Source: Paracoccaceae bacterium
Lineage (GTDB): Bacteria > Pseudomonadota > Alphaproteobacteria > Rhodobacterales > Rhodobacteraceae
Direction: 5' to 3'
Length of the DNA stretch: 16,634 nucleotides
NCBI GenBank assembly: GCA_002746395.1
Contig: NVXA01000007.1
Span: forward strand, 42,730-59,363
The notes beneath the pieces are model-generated. The model was given only the letters and a program-made list of their open reading frames with translations, made no database searches and was not told the DNA's origin. Below, piece after piece: positions 6,462-14,894 of the stretch. Each line of letters opens with the position of its first letter. Position 1 is the first letter of the stretch. Both the position numbers and the translations under genes were made by a program.

Positions 6462-7571
6462 CTAAAGGCTGGCATCCAATGCCGCCAGAATCGCGTCGCC
6501 CATCTCGGTCGTTGAAATAGGCGATCCACCTTCCGGTCCCAGCAAATCCGCCGTCCGCGCGCCGTCTGCCAGCACCTTCTCCACGGCCTTCTCAAGACGG
6601 TCCGCCTCCGCGCCATCATTGAACGAATACCGCAGCGCCATTGCAAAGCTAAGGATGCACGCAATCGGGTTGGCTTTGCCTTGCCCTGTGATGTCAGGCG
6701 CGGACCCATGCACCGGTTCATACATTGCTTTGGGGCGGCCATTTTCCATCGGCAAACCAAGGCTGGCCGATGGCAGCATTCCCAGCGAACCCGTTAACAT
6801 TGCTGCACAATCCGAAAGAATATCGCCGAACAAATTGTCCGTCACGATCACATCAAACTGCTTTGGCCAACGCACCAGTTGCATCGCGCCGTTGTCTGCA
6901 TACATGTGCGAAAGCTCCACATCTGGGTATTCGTTTTCATGCACCCAAGTCACTTCTTCGCGCCACAAAATCCCGCTCTCCATGACGTTGGCTTTTTCCA
7001 TGGAACAAACTTTATTGCCCCGTTTACGCGCCAATTCAAACGCCGAACGCGCCACCCGCCGGATCTCGCTAGTCGTATACCGCTGCGTATTAATCCCCTC
7101 GCGCTCGCCATTGGGAAGGTCGAAAATCCCGCGCGGCTCGCCGAAATAGGAACCCGAGGTCAGCTCCCGAACGATCATAATATCCAACCCAGCAACGATA
7201 TCCTGCTTCAAAGACGAGAAATCCGCCAACGCATCAAAACACTGCGCCGGACGCAAATTGGAAAACAAATCCATTTCCTTGCGAAGGCGCAACAAGCCGC
7301 GTTCGGGCTTCACGCTGAAGTCCAGATCATCATACGCCGGACCACCAACCGCGCCCAGCAGAACCGCGTCCACCTCCTGCGCTTTGGCCATCGTCTCATC
7401 CGTCAAAGGCGTGCCATGCGCGTCATACGCCGCACCGCCGACCAGATCCTCGGACACGTCAAATTCCATGTCCCGCTTGTCACCGTACCATGTGATAATC
7501 CGCTTAACTTCGCCCATAACTTCGGGGCCGATGCCGTCGCCTGCAAGTATAAGAAGGGATGGAGTGTTCAT
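6462..7571 (-). CDS. leuB: 3-isopropylmalate dehydrogenase
   Basis: A 369-residue cytoplasmic enzyme of leucine synthesis, which oxidises and decarboxylates 3-isopropylmalate to 2-oxoisocaproate with NAD. The family signature is complete: GDGIGPEV (11-18), substrate-contacting arginines R97, R107 and R135, Y142 in SYFGEPRG, K193 in MEKANVM, the metal-binding aspartates D226, D250 and D254 in [10 protein letters not shown], and the NAD-binding [18 protein letters not shown] (285-302). The length is typical. AAGGA sits 7 bases before the ATG. It is about 4.7 kb from leuCD, separated by a LysR gene, two plus-strand genes and two minus-strand genes. The LysR gene lies 57 bases upstream on the same strand, so read-through from it is possible. 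Confidence 0.98.
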   Translation of the reverse strand: MNTPSLLILAGDGIGPEVMGEVKRIITWYGDKRDMEFDVSEDLVGGAAYDAHGTPLTDETMAKAQEVDAVLLGAVGGPAYDDLDFSVKPERGLLRLRKEMDLFSNLRPAQCFDALADFSSLKQDIVAGLDIMIVRELTSGSYFGEPRGIFDLPNGEREGINTQRYTTSEIRRVARSAFELARKRGNKVCSMEKANVMESGILWREEVTWVHENEYPDVELSHMYADNGAMQLVRWPKQFDVIVTDNLFGDILSDCAAMLTGSLGMLPSASLGLPMENGRPKAMYEPVHGSAPDITGQGKANPIACILSFAMALRYSFNDGAEADRLEKAVEKVLADGARTADLLGPEGGSPISTTEMGDAILAALDASL

Positions 7572-7628
7572 GTGCGTGTCCTTAGGTCAATTTCGTTATA
7601 AATCGCCTACCGCGTTGCCCGCGCAGGG

Positions 7629-8525
7629 TCAAGCATCCACCACGTCGCAAAGGGCATCCGACAGCAGGTCGAACACACGGCGAATGCGTGGATTCGTGCG
7701 CAAAGCTTCGGGCGCGGTTAACCAAAATGGCAACGCTGATATCGGCACATCTGGCAAAACCTGCACCATATCCGCATCCATCTGGCCCATGCGCAATTGG
7801 GTGAAACCTATACCACACCCAGCCCGCGCCAATTCCCAATGCACGGCCTGCTGGTCGCTGCGCGTTTTGAAAAAGTGCCGGTCAACATGCAAACCCAATG
7901 GCTTCATCCCCTCGATAATCGCAGTGTTTTCAACGTACCCGACGAAATCATGCTCGGATATATCTTCAATCCCGGTAGGCATTCCAAAACGCGCGATATA
8001 CGCACGGGACGCAAACATCCCCATGCGCATGTCCCCGATGTGTTTGGAAATGATATCCAGTTGATCGGGGCGGTACATGCGAACCGCGATATCTGCTTCA
8101 CGAAACAGCAGATTCTTCGATGCATTGGAAGGATGAATTTCAAGTTCGATCTGCGGTTCTACCCGTCTGATTTTAGCGATTATAGGCGGCAGCAAGTAAT
8201 GCGCCACCATCTCGCTGGCCGTGATGCGCACCACCCCGCTAAGCCGGTCATCCTGCCCCTCGGCCACCAGAGACAACCGCGCGGCGGCGGCTTGCATATC
8301 TTTCGCGGGGACCAGCAGTTTTTTGCCCGTCGGTGTCAGGGTTAAGCCACGGGGTTGGCGGTGAAATAGTTCAACGCCCAACACATTCTCAGCGGCTTTG
8401 ATCTGTCGCCCAAGCGTCGGTTGGCTAAGCTTCAAAGCACGCGCCGCCGCTGAAAGCGACCCCCCCTCCGCCACAGCGAGGAAGGCGCGTATATATGCCC
8501 AATCGAGGTTCTCTATCATATTCAT
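7629..8525 (-). CDS. LysR-family transcriptional regulator
   Basis: A 298-residue protein with an N-terminal winged helix-turn-helix (about 8-65: LDWAYIRAFLAVAEGGSLSA, then ALKLSQPTLGRQIKAAE and LFHRQPRGLTLTPTG) and a periplasmic-binding-like effector domain (about 96-290, beginning SGVVRITAS). The length is normal. Two starts are possible, ATG at 8523-8525 or the third codon; neither has a strong ribosome-binding site. It is divergent from an NAD(P)-binding protein gene, the classical arrangement for a LysR regulator and its target, and the short intergenic region has a dyad and a repeat (see that entry). The inducer is unknown. It may also influence leuB downstream, but nothing in the sequence shows that. 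Confidence 0.93.
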   Translation of the reverse strand: MNMIENLDWAYIRAFLAVAEGGSLSAAARALKLSQPTLGRQIKAAENVLGVELFHRQPRGLTLTPTGKKLLVPAKDMQAAAARLSLVAEGQDDRLSGVVRITASEMVAHYLLPPIIAKIRRVEPQIELEIHPSNASKNLLFREADIAVRMYRPDQLDIISKHIGDMRMGMFASRAYIARFGMPTGIEDISEHDFVGYVENTAIIEGMKPLGLHVDRHFFKTRSDQQAVHWELARAGCGIGFTQLRMGQMDADMVQVLPDVPISALPFWLTAPEALRTNPRIRRVFDLLSDALCDVVDA

Positions 8526-8570
8526 TTATGAATAGCATACCTACATATTTAGGCAAGATACATTCATTTA
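8519..8570. promoter_or_regulatory. Candidate LysR operator between divergent genes
   Basis: TATTCAT-TT-ATGAATA (8519-8534) is a dyad with perfect 7-base arms that includes the LysR start codon. The half-site ATTCATTTA recurs at 8562-8570, exactly 42 bases from the first copy, close to four helical turns. The placement in an 81-base divergent gap and the spacing fit a LysR recognition plus activation site. The site is inferred from pattern only. Confidence 0.45.
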
Positions 8571-8606
8571 CGCATACGCCATGTTGGCTGCAGAAAAGGA
8601 GAGCCT

Positions 8607-9512
8607 ATGACAGATAAAGTATTAATCCTCGGCGCAAACGGCCGATTTGGGCGCGGGGCATATAAGGCGTTTAGTGGTGCAGGCTGGGATGTAACCGCCC
8701 TCGTTCGCCCCGGCAAAACCCACCGTGGTAAGGTGATCGAGGCGGATGCCAGCGATTCGGACGCCCTAGGTAAAGCCGCGAAAGGTTTTGACGTCATCGT
8801 CAACGCCCTTAACCCGCCCTATCACAAATGGGCCGAACTTTTGCCCGTTCTGACCGCATCAGTTATCGCTGCGGCCCGCACCAGCGGCGCGACAATTCTA
8901 ATACCCGGTAACGTCTATAATTTCAGCACCAATCCGCCCGCCCTACTATCCGCCGAAACCCCGCAAACCGCCACCAATGGCAAAGGCGCGTTGCGTGTTG
9001 AAATGGAGCGCAGCTTTCGAGATGCGCCAAACATTCGCACAATCATTCTGCGCGGTGGCGACTTCATAGAAGCCGAGAAAACCGGCAACTGGTTTGACAG
9101 CCAAATCACCAATAAAATCGACAAAAGCGTCATCACCTACCCCGGCCCGACAGATCAAACCCACGCATGGGCGTATCTGCCAGACATGACCCGCGCCGCC
9201 GTTCAACTTTGCGAAATTCGCGAGACACTGCCCCGTTTTGCCGACATTCCATTCGAAGGCTTTGCCTTGACCGGTGACGAATTGATCACCGCCGTCGAGG
9301 ATGCGACAGACAAAAAGCTGAAGGTCAAAAAGGTGCCTTGGGGCATTATGTCGGTGATTGGGGTTTTCTCACCGCTTATCCGCGAGGTTGTCGCCATGCG
9401 CTACCTTTGGAACAAACCGCACAGGTTGGACGGCACAGCGCTTGAAGCCCTGTTGCCAGACTTCAAGCCGACACCGTTGCGGGCCGCCTTGCGACAAGCC
9501 TTGCATTCCTAA
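8607..9512 (+). CDS. NAD(P)-binding Rossmann protein, atypical extended SDR / epimerase-like
   Basis: A 301-residue protein starting with the dinucleotide-binding motif GANGRFGRG (9-17) after strand KVLILG, then DVTALVRPG (28-36) and FDVIVNALNPPYH (61-73). This is an NmrA/epimerase-like extended short-chain dehydrogenase fold. The classical catalytic Y-x-x-x-K is not evident; the sequence around NVYNFST (102-108) sits where the active-site tyrosine normally lies, so it may be an atypical SDR that binds cofactor without standard dehydrogenase chemistry. The C-terminal part (215-301) includes GFALTGDEL and a hydrophobic MSVIGVFSPLIREVVAM segment. AAAGGAG lies about 6 bases before the ATG. It is divergent from the LysR gene and probably its target. 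The substrate is unknown. Confidence 0.85.
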   Translation: MTDKVLILGANGRFGRGAYKAFSGAGWDVTALVRPGKTHRGKVIEADASDSDALGKAAKGFDVIVNALNPPYHKWAELLPVLTASVIAAARTSGATILIPGNVYNFSTNPPALLSAETPQTATNGKGALRVEMERSFRDAPNIRTIILRGGDFIEAEKTGNWFDSQITNKIDKSVITYPGPTDQTHAWAYLPDMTRAAVQLCEIRETLPRFADIPFEGFALTGDELITAVEDATDKKLKVKKVPWGIMSVIGVFSPLIREVVAMRYLWNKPHRLDGTALEALLPDFKPTPLRAALRQALHS

Positions 9513-9520
9513 CCCCGTCT

Positions 9521-9556
9521 GCCATACGCATATCCAAAGGGAGTTTTGCGTATGGC
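9521..9556 (+). promoter_or_regulatory. Inverted repeat that would fold over the phosphoesterase start codon
   Basis: GCCATACGCA (9521-9530) and TGCGTATGGC (9547-9556) are perfect 10-base complements around a 16-base loop. The AAAGGGAG ribosome-binding site (9536-9543) is in the loop and the ATG (9552-9554) is inside the 3' arm. As RNA this could limit translation of the phosphoesterase. As DNA it could be an operator. There is no T-run, so a terminator for the upstream gene is unlikely. Confidence 0.6.
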
Positions 9557-10319
9557 TAACCAAACCGACGGTCACCGGATTTATGCAATTGGCGACATCC
9601 ATGGATGCCTTGACGAGCTTACGCGCGTTCAAAAAAACATCCGCCAAGATTTGAAAAACCGCCCGCATCCGAACCCCGTCACTATATATTTAGGTGATTT
9701 TATTGACCGTGGCCCTGACAGCCGCGGCGTTATCGACAACCTGATTGCGCAGGATGCGGCCCCGAACCACACGCACATGCTGTTTGGCAACCATGACGAG
9801 ATGTTGTTGACATACCTGAAAGATGCGACGATCCCGATCCGACCTAACGGCCCAAAGATTAACAAAATTCACTGGCTGCACGAGCTTGGCGGCGGCGCCG
9901 AAACCTTGCGTTCATATGGGGTTAACGGGGCCAGTTTCGAAAACCCTTCGGCCAAGCAAGGGGAATTCATCGCGGCCCTGCCCGATACGCATTTACAGTT
10001 TTTTACGAACCTTGAACTTTACATTCGCCTCGGCAGTTATCTGTTTGTGCATGCGGGTATTAACCCCGATGTCGCGCTGAAAGACCAGACACAGGATGAT
10101 CTGATATGGATGCGCGAACCGTTCCTCTCCTCGGACAAAGATCACGGATTTACCGTCGTTCACGGCCACACCCCTGTGCATGCGGTTGAAAACCACGGCA
10201 ACCGGATCGCCATTGATACAGGCGCGGTGTTTGGCCGGTATTTATCCTGTCTGGTGCTTGAAGATACCGATCAATCGCTGCTTACGGATGACGGTCTGAA
10301 GCCCTGCCCACCACGCTAA
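9552..10319 (+). CDS. Metallophosphoesterase, bacterial serine/threonine phosphatase-like
   Basis: A 255-residue calcineurin-like phosphoesterase. All metal-binding motifs are visible: GDIHG with D15 and H17, GDFIDRGPDS with D49 and R53, GNHDE with N80 and H81, H167 in FVHAGI, and H206 in GHTPVH. This arrangement matches the PP1-like/PrpA-type serine/threonine phosphatases and the related diadenosine tetraphosphatase group, so the substrate (phosphoprotein or dinucleotide) cannot be fixed from sequence. The start is the ATG at 9552 with GGGAG 8 bases upstream; a TTG two codons earlier is less likely. The start codon is inside an inverted repeat. The TAA stop overlaps the stop of the opposite-strand gene by two bases. 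It could be co-transcribed with the NAD(P)-binding gene 39 bases upstream. Confidence 0.93.
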   Translation: MANQTDGHRIYAIGDIHGCLDELTRVQKNIRQDLKNRPHPNPVTIYLGDFIDRGPDSRGVIDNLIAQDAAPNHTHMLFGNHDEMLLTYLKDATIPIRPNGPKINKIHWLHELGGGAETLRSYGVNGASFENPSAKQGEFIAALPDTHLQFFTNLELYIRLGSYLFVHAGINPDVALKDQTQDDLIWMREPFLSSDKDHGFTVVHGHTPVHAVENHGNRIAIDTGAVFGRYLSCLVLEDTDQSLLTDDGLKPCPPR

Positions 10320-11566
10320 TCTATCTCCACATCGACCCATACCATCCGGTGGTTTGACGCACCTGAACGCCCTTCGGCAATCATATCCCCGTCAGGCTCA
10401 TCTGGTGCGGGCCAGAAAACACCACTGCCTTCCAGCGTCAAACTGGCGGATGGCAATGCATAATCTACACGCATGTTGCCAATGTCTGCATCCCATTCCA
10501 CCGTGTCCTGTGCCGGGTTGCCCGCATGCGTCGCATTCGCGCCGCCATATCGAACCGAGGCCACCACCGCCCCGCTCGAGGCTTGCATCGGGTCATTCAC
10601 CAGCGGGTGGGTTACCAAAGTATGAATGCTGCGCTTGCTACCCTCTCCGTCATTGGGGTCATTGTTCAAATCACCCAACAGCACAAAATCCTTTCCGCTA
10701 AACGCCGCCTGCCGCCCGACGTCATCTATGAACGCGGCACCATCCAGATAGGACACCCAAAACCCGATCTCTGCGTCGTTGCGCAAACCGTTCAAATTCT
10801 CGACTCCATCAAAAACTGGCGGCGTGGGGTGCGTGGCCAAAATATTAATCCGCTGTCCGTTTGGTAAAACCACCGGCACATCCCAGTGCGATTTTGACGA
10901 TAAACGGAACACTGTGGTCGATTTTTCCGGCAAAAACGGGCTACCATCAGTATTCATCGGCAAAACTGCATCCGGTATATTCCTCCATTTCAGCGATGAA
11001 AAACTGCGCGCCGCCTGCAAGTCGATTGGAAACCGAGACAACAATGCCATCCCTTCACTGCCCGGAAACCGCCCGAATCCAAATGCATCAGCCCATTCAT
11101 CCGGCGCCCCATCACCGTCAAGATCCAACCTTGACGGCACGCCCTCATTTCCGATCGGAGCATAGAAGTACGGATAGCTTATTGCATTCTCGCCACCATC
11201 CAATTCATTTCGAAAGGCGTCCAATGCCAGATTGGTGAAATCTGCATCAAACTCGTTCAACAGCAAAATGTCTGGCCGGACACGCCGTATAATCGCAGCC
11301 ACCGCCAACACCTGTTCATCTTTGCCAGACATAATAGCCTTTAACAGCACACCCGGCCCCCGACGCCCTAACGAAACATTAAACGTCGCGACACGAACCG
11401 TTTCAGCGATACTGAGAGTTGTGGAAGAAATAAGGAAAAGCAGAACCGTGAAAATTCGGGCCGCACTTACCCTTGAACGCGGCTCAATATCCGTGCAATT
11501 TTCAGCATGGCCGAAGCGCGTGCAATCAGGCTGGTTGCAATGAATACCCATAACGTCGTCGCCCAT
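10316..11566 (-). CDS. Exported endonuclease/exonuclease/phosphatase-family protein
   Basis: A 416-residue protein of the EEP (DNase I/phosphatase) fold. Motifs in order: VATFN with N63, NEFD with E105, THPTPP with H246, GDLNNDP with D299 and N301, D368 in RVDYALPS, and SNHRMVW with H406. This is close to a complete active-site set for a metal-dependent phosphodiesterase or phosphatase. A hydrophobic segment (38-54) ending SIA before ETVRVATFN looks like a signal peptide, so the enzyme is probably periplasmic or secreted. An insert with D148-L-D-G-D-G-A-P-D156 resembles a calcium loop. The start is uncertain: only ATGs at 11566 or 11551 are in frame, leaving an unusually long 30-residue stretch before the signal core, overlapping the upstream gene and lacking a ribosome-binding site. 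The substrate is unknown. Confidence 0.87.
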   Translation of the reverse strand: MGDDVMGIHCNQPDCTRFGHAENCTDIEPRSRVSAARIFTVLLFLISSTTLSIAETVRVATFNVSLGRRGPGVLLKAIMSGKDEQVLAVAAIIRRVRPDILLLNEFDADFTNLALDAFRNELDGGENAISYPYFYAPIGNEGVPSRLDLDGDGAPDEWADAFGFGRFPGSEGMALLSRFPIDLQAARSFSSLKWRNIPDAVLPMNTDGSPFLPEKSTTVFRLSSKSHWDVPVVLPNGQRINILATHPTPPVFDGVENLNGLRNDAEIGFWVSYLDGAAFIDDVGRQAAFSGKDFVLLGDLNNDPNDGEGSKRSIHTLVTHPLVNDPMQASSGAVVASVRYGGANATHAGNPAQDTVEWDADIGNMRVDYALPSASLTLEGSGVFWPAPDEPDGDMIAEGRSGASNHRMVWVDVEID

Positions 11567-12269
11567 ACCATTACTTGGTTATTCTCGAATATATCGACCG
11601 TAAACCAATCAATTCCATATGTAGGGATTAATGGTAAAGCATAGATTAACGCGATTCCAAGTATGATATTGAAATACGCGTCACGCCGCAAACGTCTGGG
11701 AATTGACCCACCGTCATAGGGCTGAAATGTCGGTAAGTTTGCCCAGAGGTTAAAGTTTTCGCGATCACGCGGCCACCCGAACACCCGAACACCCATAAAA
11801 TCAAGGCAAATGCCAACGTCATACCAACGCCAACAACAAAACTGGTTGTGATGCTGTAAACCAGCAAAATTGCGGTTGTGTCGGAAAAACGGGAATCCAG
11901 CAGTATGCGGTCAATCGCCATCGATACCGGACTGTACTCGAAATCGAGCATCTGTGCTGCTTGCTGCGCCCAATTCACCAGCACGGAGTCAGCCAACCCT
12001 AATTCCACCGCGCGACAGACCAGCGTGATGGTTACGACCTGCATCGCAATAGTGAACGCCCTGAAGCGATTATAGGGTGGCGCATACCGAAAATCGACAA
12101 AGCCCGGTGTGGATGACCCGTATTCAAAGAACGCAAACATCCCGATGATTGCGCCAATGATCAGCGCAAACTCAACGGCCCCCTGCGAAGCAGAAGGCAG
12201 CAACAACGATGGGATCGCGGCAACAACCACGACCCAAAGTGCTCTAAATATTGCCCCCAAAAGGCGCAT
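11467..12269 (-). pseudogene. Integral membrane protein gene interrupted by an 8-bp frameshift
   Basis: Two overlapping frames encode one membrane protein. The first starts at the ATG complementary to 12267-12269 (MRLLGAIFRALWVVVV) and has spans around AIPSLLLP, FALIIGAIIGMFAFF, AFTIAMQVVTITLV, and TTSFVVGVGMTLAFALILWV. It then loses sense after VFG. The second frame begins at the same place with WPRDRENFNLWANLPTF and carries further spans (IILGIALIYALPL, MVWATTLWVFIATSLI), ending at 11467. The break coincides with a tandem duplication of GTGTTCGG at 11774-11789. Removing one copy gives an uninterrupted 264-residue protein. It lies between leuD and the EEP gene on the same strand, where I recall a conserved membrane protein in Rhodobacterales. 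The function is unknown. The start has only a weak ribosome-binding site. The gene may be inactive, phase-variable, or an assembly artefact. Confidence 0.8.
11774..11789. repeat. Tandem 8-bp duplication causing a frameshift
   Basis: CACCCGAA occurs twice head to tail (11774-11781, 11782-11789), followed by the partial copy CACCC. On the coding (minus) strand the unit is GTGTTCGG. The reading frame of the membrane protein is continuous with one copy and broken with two. Confidence 0.95.
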
Positions 12270-12318
12270 ATACGCCCGCCCCGATCCTGTTATGGCCCCG
12301 CTTGCGCGCGGCTTGGCT

Positions 12319-12924
12319 TCAAACCCAGGGCGTTGCCGCCCCGTACTGCTTTTCGAACGCGCCAATTGCATCTGATTTTTGCATGGTCAAGCCGATATCA
12401 TCCAGCCCGTTCAGCAAACAATGCTTCTTGAACGCGTCCACCGTGAACTCAATCTTACCACCGTCAGGACCTGTAATAACCTGATTTTCTAAATCAACCG
12501 TTACCACTGCATTGGCCCCACGGCCTGCGTCATCCATTAATTTGTCGACATCTTCCTGCGGTAGAATTATTGGCAGGATCCCGTTTTTGAAACAATTGCT
12601 AAAAAAGATATCGGCGAAACTTGTGGATATTACTACACGAATTCCAAAATCGAGCAAGGCCCAAGGTGCATGTTCACGCGAAGAACCACAGCCAAAGTTA
12701 TCTCCTGCCACGATAATCTCGGCATTTCGGTAGGCAGGCTGGTTCAAAACGAAGTCAGAAATTTCACTTCCGTCTTCGTTATAGCGCATCTCGTCGAACA
12801 GGTTTTTACCTAATCCAGAGCGCTTGATCGTCTTAAGGAACAGCTTCGGGATGATCATATCCGTATCGATGTTGATCAGCGGCATAGGCGCTGCAACGCC
12901 GGTTACTTTGTTGAATTTATCCAT
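12319..12924 (-). CDS. leuD: 3-isopropylmalate dehydratase small subunit
   Basis: A 201-residue swivel subunit of isopropylmalate isomerase, which with LeuC converts 2-isopropylmalate to 3-isopropylmalate. Typical segments are [17 protein letters not shown] (17-33), [17 protein letters not shown] (74-90), [19 protein letters not shown] (100-118) and the C-terminal [11 protein letters not shown]. The length is normal. AAGGA lies 8 bases before the ATG and the gene begins 11 bases after the leuC stop, so the two form an operon and are made together. Codon use is somewhat more AT-rich than in leuC. Confidence 0.97.
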   Translation of the reverse strand: MDKFNKVTGVAAPMPLINIDTDMIIPKLFLKTIKRSGLGKNLFDEMRYNEDGSEISDFVLNQPAYRNAEIIVAGDNFGCGSSREHAPWALLDFGIRVVISTSFADIFFSNCFKNGILPIILPQEDVDKLMDDAGRGANAVVTVDLENQVITGPDGGKIEFTVDAFKKHCLLNGLDDIGLTMQKSDAIGAFEKQYGAATPWV

Positions 12925-12935
12925 TTCCGAATTCC

Positions 12936-14339
12936 TTACAAATCACGAACGTCGGTCAGATGACCGGTCAAGGCTGCCGCTGCGGCCATTGCTGGCGACA
13001 CAAGATGTGTGCGCCCACCGCGGCCTTGACGGCCCTCGAAGTTACGGTTGGTGGTTGCGGCGCACCGCTCCCCTGCTTCCAGTTTGTCAGGATTCATCGC
13101 CAGACACATGGAACAACCGGCCAAGCGCCACTCAAAGCCCGCGTCGATCAGGATTTGGGCGATGCCCTCTTCTTCGGCCTGCGCGCGCACAAGGCCGGAA
13201 CCGGGAACCACAATCGCCCGCATCCCTTCCTTGATTTTTTTGCCCTTAACGATGTCAGCCACAGCGCGGAAATCTTCGATCCGGCCGTTGGTGCAAGACC
13301 CGACGAAAACCGTATCAATCTGAATATCCGTCAGCTTCATGCCGGACGTCAGGCCCATATATTCAAGCGAGCGTTTGACCGCATCCACTTTGCCACCCTC
13401 GAAATCTTCAGGGCTAGGCACAACGCCTGTGATCGGCAGAACATCCTCCGGCGAGGTTCCCCACGTTACCGCAGGCGCAATGTCTTCGCCTTTGATGGTC
13501 AGGACCTTGTCGAAATGCGCGTCCTCATCAGTGAACAGGCTTTTCCAGTTCTCCATCGCCAATTCCCACATCCCGCCTTTGGGGGCGTGTGGGCGGCCTT
13601 TAACGTATTCGAAAGTCTTTTCATCAGGCGCGATCAGGCCCGCACGCGCGCCGCCTTCAATCGCCATGTTACAGACGGTCATGCGACCTTCCATAGACAA
13701 ATCACGGATCGCTTCGCCGCAATATTCGATCACATAGCCAGTACCGCCAGCCGTGCCAGTCAGGCCGATCACGGTCATAGTGATGTCTTTAGCTGTCACA
13801 CCTGCAGGCAGTTTGCCGGTGATTTCAACCTTCATATTCTTCGATTTAGCTTGAATCAGCGTTTGCGTCGCCAAGACATGTTCAACCTCGGACGTACCAA
13901 TCCCGTGCGCCAGCGAGCCGAAGGCCCCGTGCGTCGCCGTGTGACTGTCGCCACAAACGATGGTCATGCCCGGCAATGTCCAGCCTTGTTCAGGGCCGAT
14001 GATATGCACAACACCTTGGCGAACATCGTCCACCGGATAGTAATGCACACCAAAATCCTTGGCGTTCTTATCAAGCGCTTCAAGCTGAATGCGGCTTTCT
14101 TCGTTCTTCACAATCCCGTCCACACGGTCCAGCGTCGTTGGCACGTTGTGGTCCGGCACAGCGATGGTTTTATCCGGTGCATGCACCTTGCGGCCAGCGG
14201 CGCGCAGGCCCTCGAACGCTTGAGGGCTGGTTACCTCGTGAACTAGATGGCGATCGATATATAGAAGGGAAGTGCCGTCAGCGTCTTCACTGATCAGATG
14301 GGCATCCCAGATTTTGTCGTATAGAGTTTTGGCGGTCAT
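12936..14339 (-). CDS. leuC: 3-isopropylmalate dehydratase large subunit
   Basis: A 467-residue aconitase-superfamily subunit that carries the [4Fe-4S] cluster of isopropylmalate isomerase. The cluster ligands are C349 in GSCTNGR and C409 and C412 in GCSMC. Other hallmarks are VPDHNVPT (61-68), [13 protein letters not shown] (129-141), [11 protein letters not shown] (150-160) and the C-terminal NRNFEGRQG. The length is typical for bacterial LeuC. GGGAG is 7 bases before the ATG. Upstream, about 150 bases separate it from the VOC gene on the same strand; that gap holds a possible 28-codon ORF and probably the leuCD promoter. No leucine-codon-rich leader peptide or obvious attenuator was seen. 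Confidence 0.98.
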   Translation of the reverse strand: MTAKTLYDKIWDAHLISEDADGTSLLYIDRHLVHEVTSPQAFEGLRAAGRKVHAPDKTIAVPDHNVPTTLDRVDGIVKNEESRIQLEALDKNAKDFGVHYYPVDDVRQGVVHIIGPEQGWTLPGMTIVCGDSHTATHGAFGSLAHGIGTSEVEHVLATQTLIQAKSKNMKVEITGKLPAGVTAKDITMTVIGLTGTAGGTGYVIEYCGEAIRDLSMEGRMTVCNMAIEGGARAGLIAPDEKTFEYVKGRPHAPKGGMWELAMENWKSLFTDEDAHFDKVLTIKGEDIAPAVTWGTSPEDVLPITGVVPSPEDFEGGKVDAVKRSLEYMGLTSGMKLTDIQIDTVFVGSCTNGRIEDFRAVADIVKGKKIKEGMRAIVVPGSGLVRAQAEEEGIAQILIDAGFEWRLAGCSMCLAMNPDKLEAGERCAATTNRNFEGRQGRGGRTHLVSPAMAAAAALTGHLTDVRDL

Positions 14340-14393
14340 TGGTTTTCTCCCGCGTAAGTGTTGAGTGTTTTTCGGTGACAGGGCGCGCGCACT

Positions 14394-14480
14394 TCAGGCG
14401 TCAGCAGCCAACCTCAACGCCTCGGCGTGGAACCGCCATGGCAGGCGTGTGTGGTCATCCATGTCAAAAACTTTGGTCAT
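14394..14480 (-). CDS. Possible 28-codon small ORF upstream of leuC
   Basis: An ATG complementary to 14478-14480 opens a 28-codon frame ending in TGA at 14394-14396, within the VOC-leuC gap and on the leuC strand. The peptide begins MTKVFDMDDHTRLPW and ends EALRLAADA, an amphipathic arginine-containing helix with a protein-like composition. It lacks a clear ribosome-binding site (GGGGCCC just before the ATG) and has only three leucines, so it does not look like a leucine attenuator. It may be a real small protein or chance. Confidence 0.35.
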   Translation of the reverse strand: MTKVFDMDDHTRLPWRFHAEALRLAADA

Positions 14481-14489
14481 GGGCCCCGT

Positions 14490-14894
14490 TTACGCAGGAA
14501 TGAACGGTTTCGCAAGCTGCAACAGGTCCCAAGAGTTGCCGAATGGGTCTTTGAACACGGCAACCTTCCCGTAAGGCTCGATTCTCGGGTCTTCCTGAAA
14601 TGCAACACCTTTGGCCAAAAGCTCCGAATGAGTTTGGTCAAAATCATCCGTATGCAAGAAAAAGCCAACCCTTCCTCCGGTTTGGTTTCCAATAGCGCTT
14701 TGCTGCATATCATTGCTAGCTCGCGCCAATAAAAGCTTGGTTTCCTTGGCACCCCAAGGAGCAATGGTAACCCAACGCTTGTCGCCCATGTCGATGTCTT
14801 CAATTAGTTGAAACCCAAGTAGGCCAACATAAAAGGCCAAAGCCTCTTCATAATCCGGAACGACTAACGAAAACGCTGCGAAATGCCCTTTCAT
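14490..14894 (-). CDS. VOC (glyoxalase/bleomycin-resistance fold) family protein
   Basis: A 134-residue single-domain protein of the vicinal oxygen chelate fold. It has the two beta-alpha-beta-beta-beta modules: FSLVVPDYEEALAFYVGLLG (8-27) with WVTIAPWG, and VGFFLHTDDFDQTHSELLAK (76-95) with GKVAVFKDPFGNSWDLLQL (109-127). This subfamily includes glyoxalase-like enzymes and binding proteins for small molecules; the reaction cannot be told from sequence. The last metal position, usually E in W-E-L, is D here. The ATG overlaps the stop of a 21-codon ORF by four bases (ATGA), and AGGG lies about 8 bases before the ATG, so it may be translationally coupled. It probably belongs to a transcript with the M32 gene upstream. 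Confidence 0.9.
   Translation of the reverse strand: MKGHFAAFSLVVPDYEEALAFYVGLLGFQLIEDIDMGDKRWVTIAPWGAKETKLLLARASNDMQQSAIGNQTGGRVGFFLHTDDFDQTHSELLAKGVAFQEDPRIEPYGKVAVFKDPFGNSWDLLQLAKPFIPA

Noticed and set aside
6879..7601. Long open frame on the plus strand opposite leuB
   Set aside because: Antisense to a complete LeuB, with no ribosome-binding site or recognisable domain. A shadow frame.
10316..10319. Overlapping stop codons of the phosphoesterase (TAA) and the EEP gene (TAG on the other strand)
   Set aside because: A real overlap, but common in compact bacterial genomes and without a functional signal of its own.
12960..14246. Long open frame on the plus strand opposite leuC
   Set aside because: It lies fully antisense to a textbook LeuC with intact motifs. 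Its product has skewed composition and no domain, so it is a codon-bias shadow.
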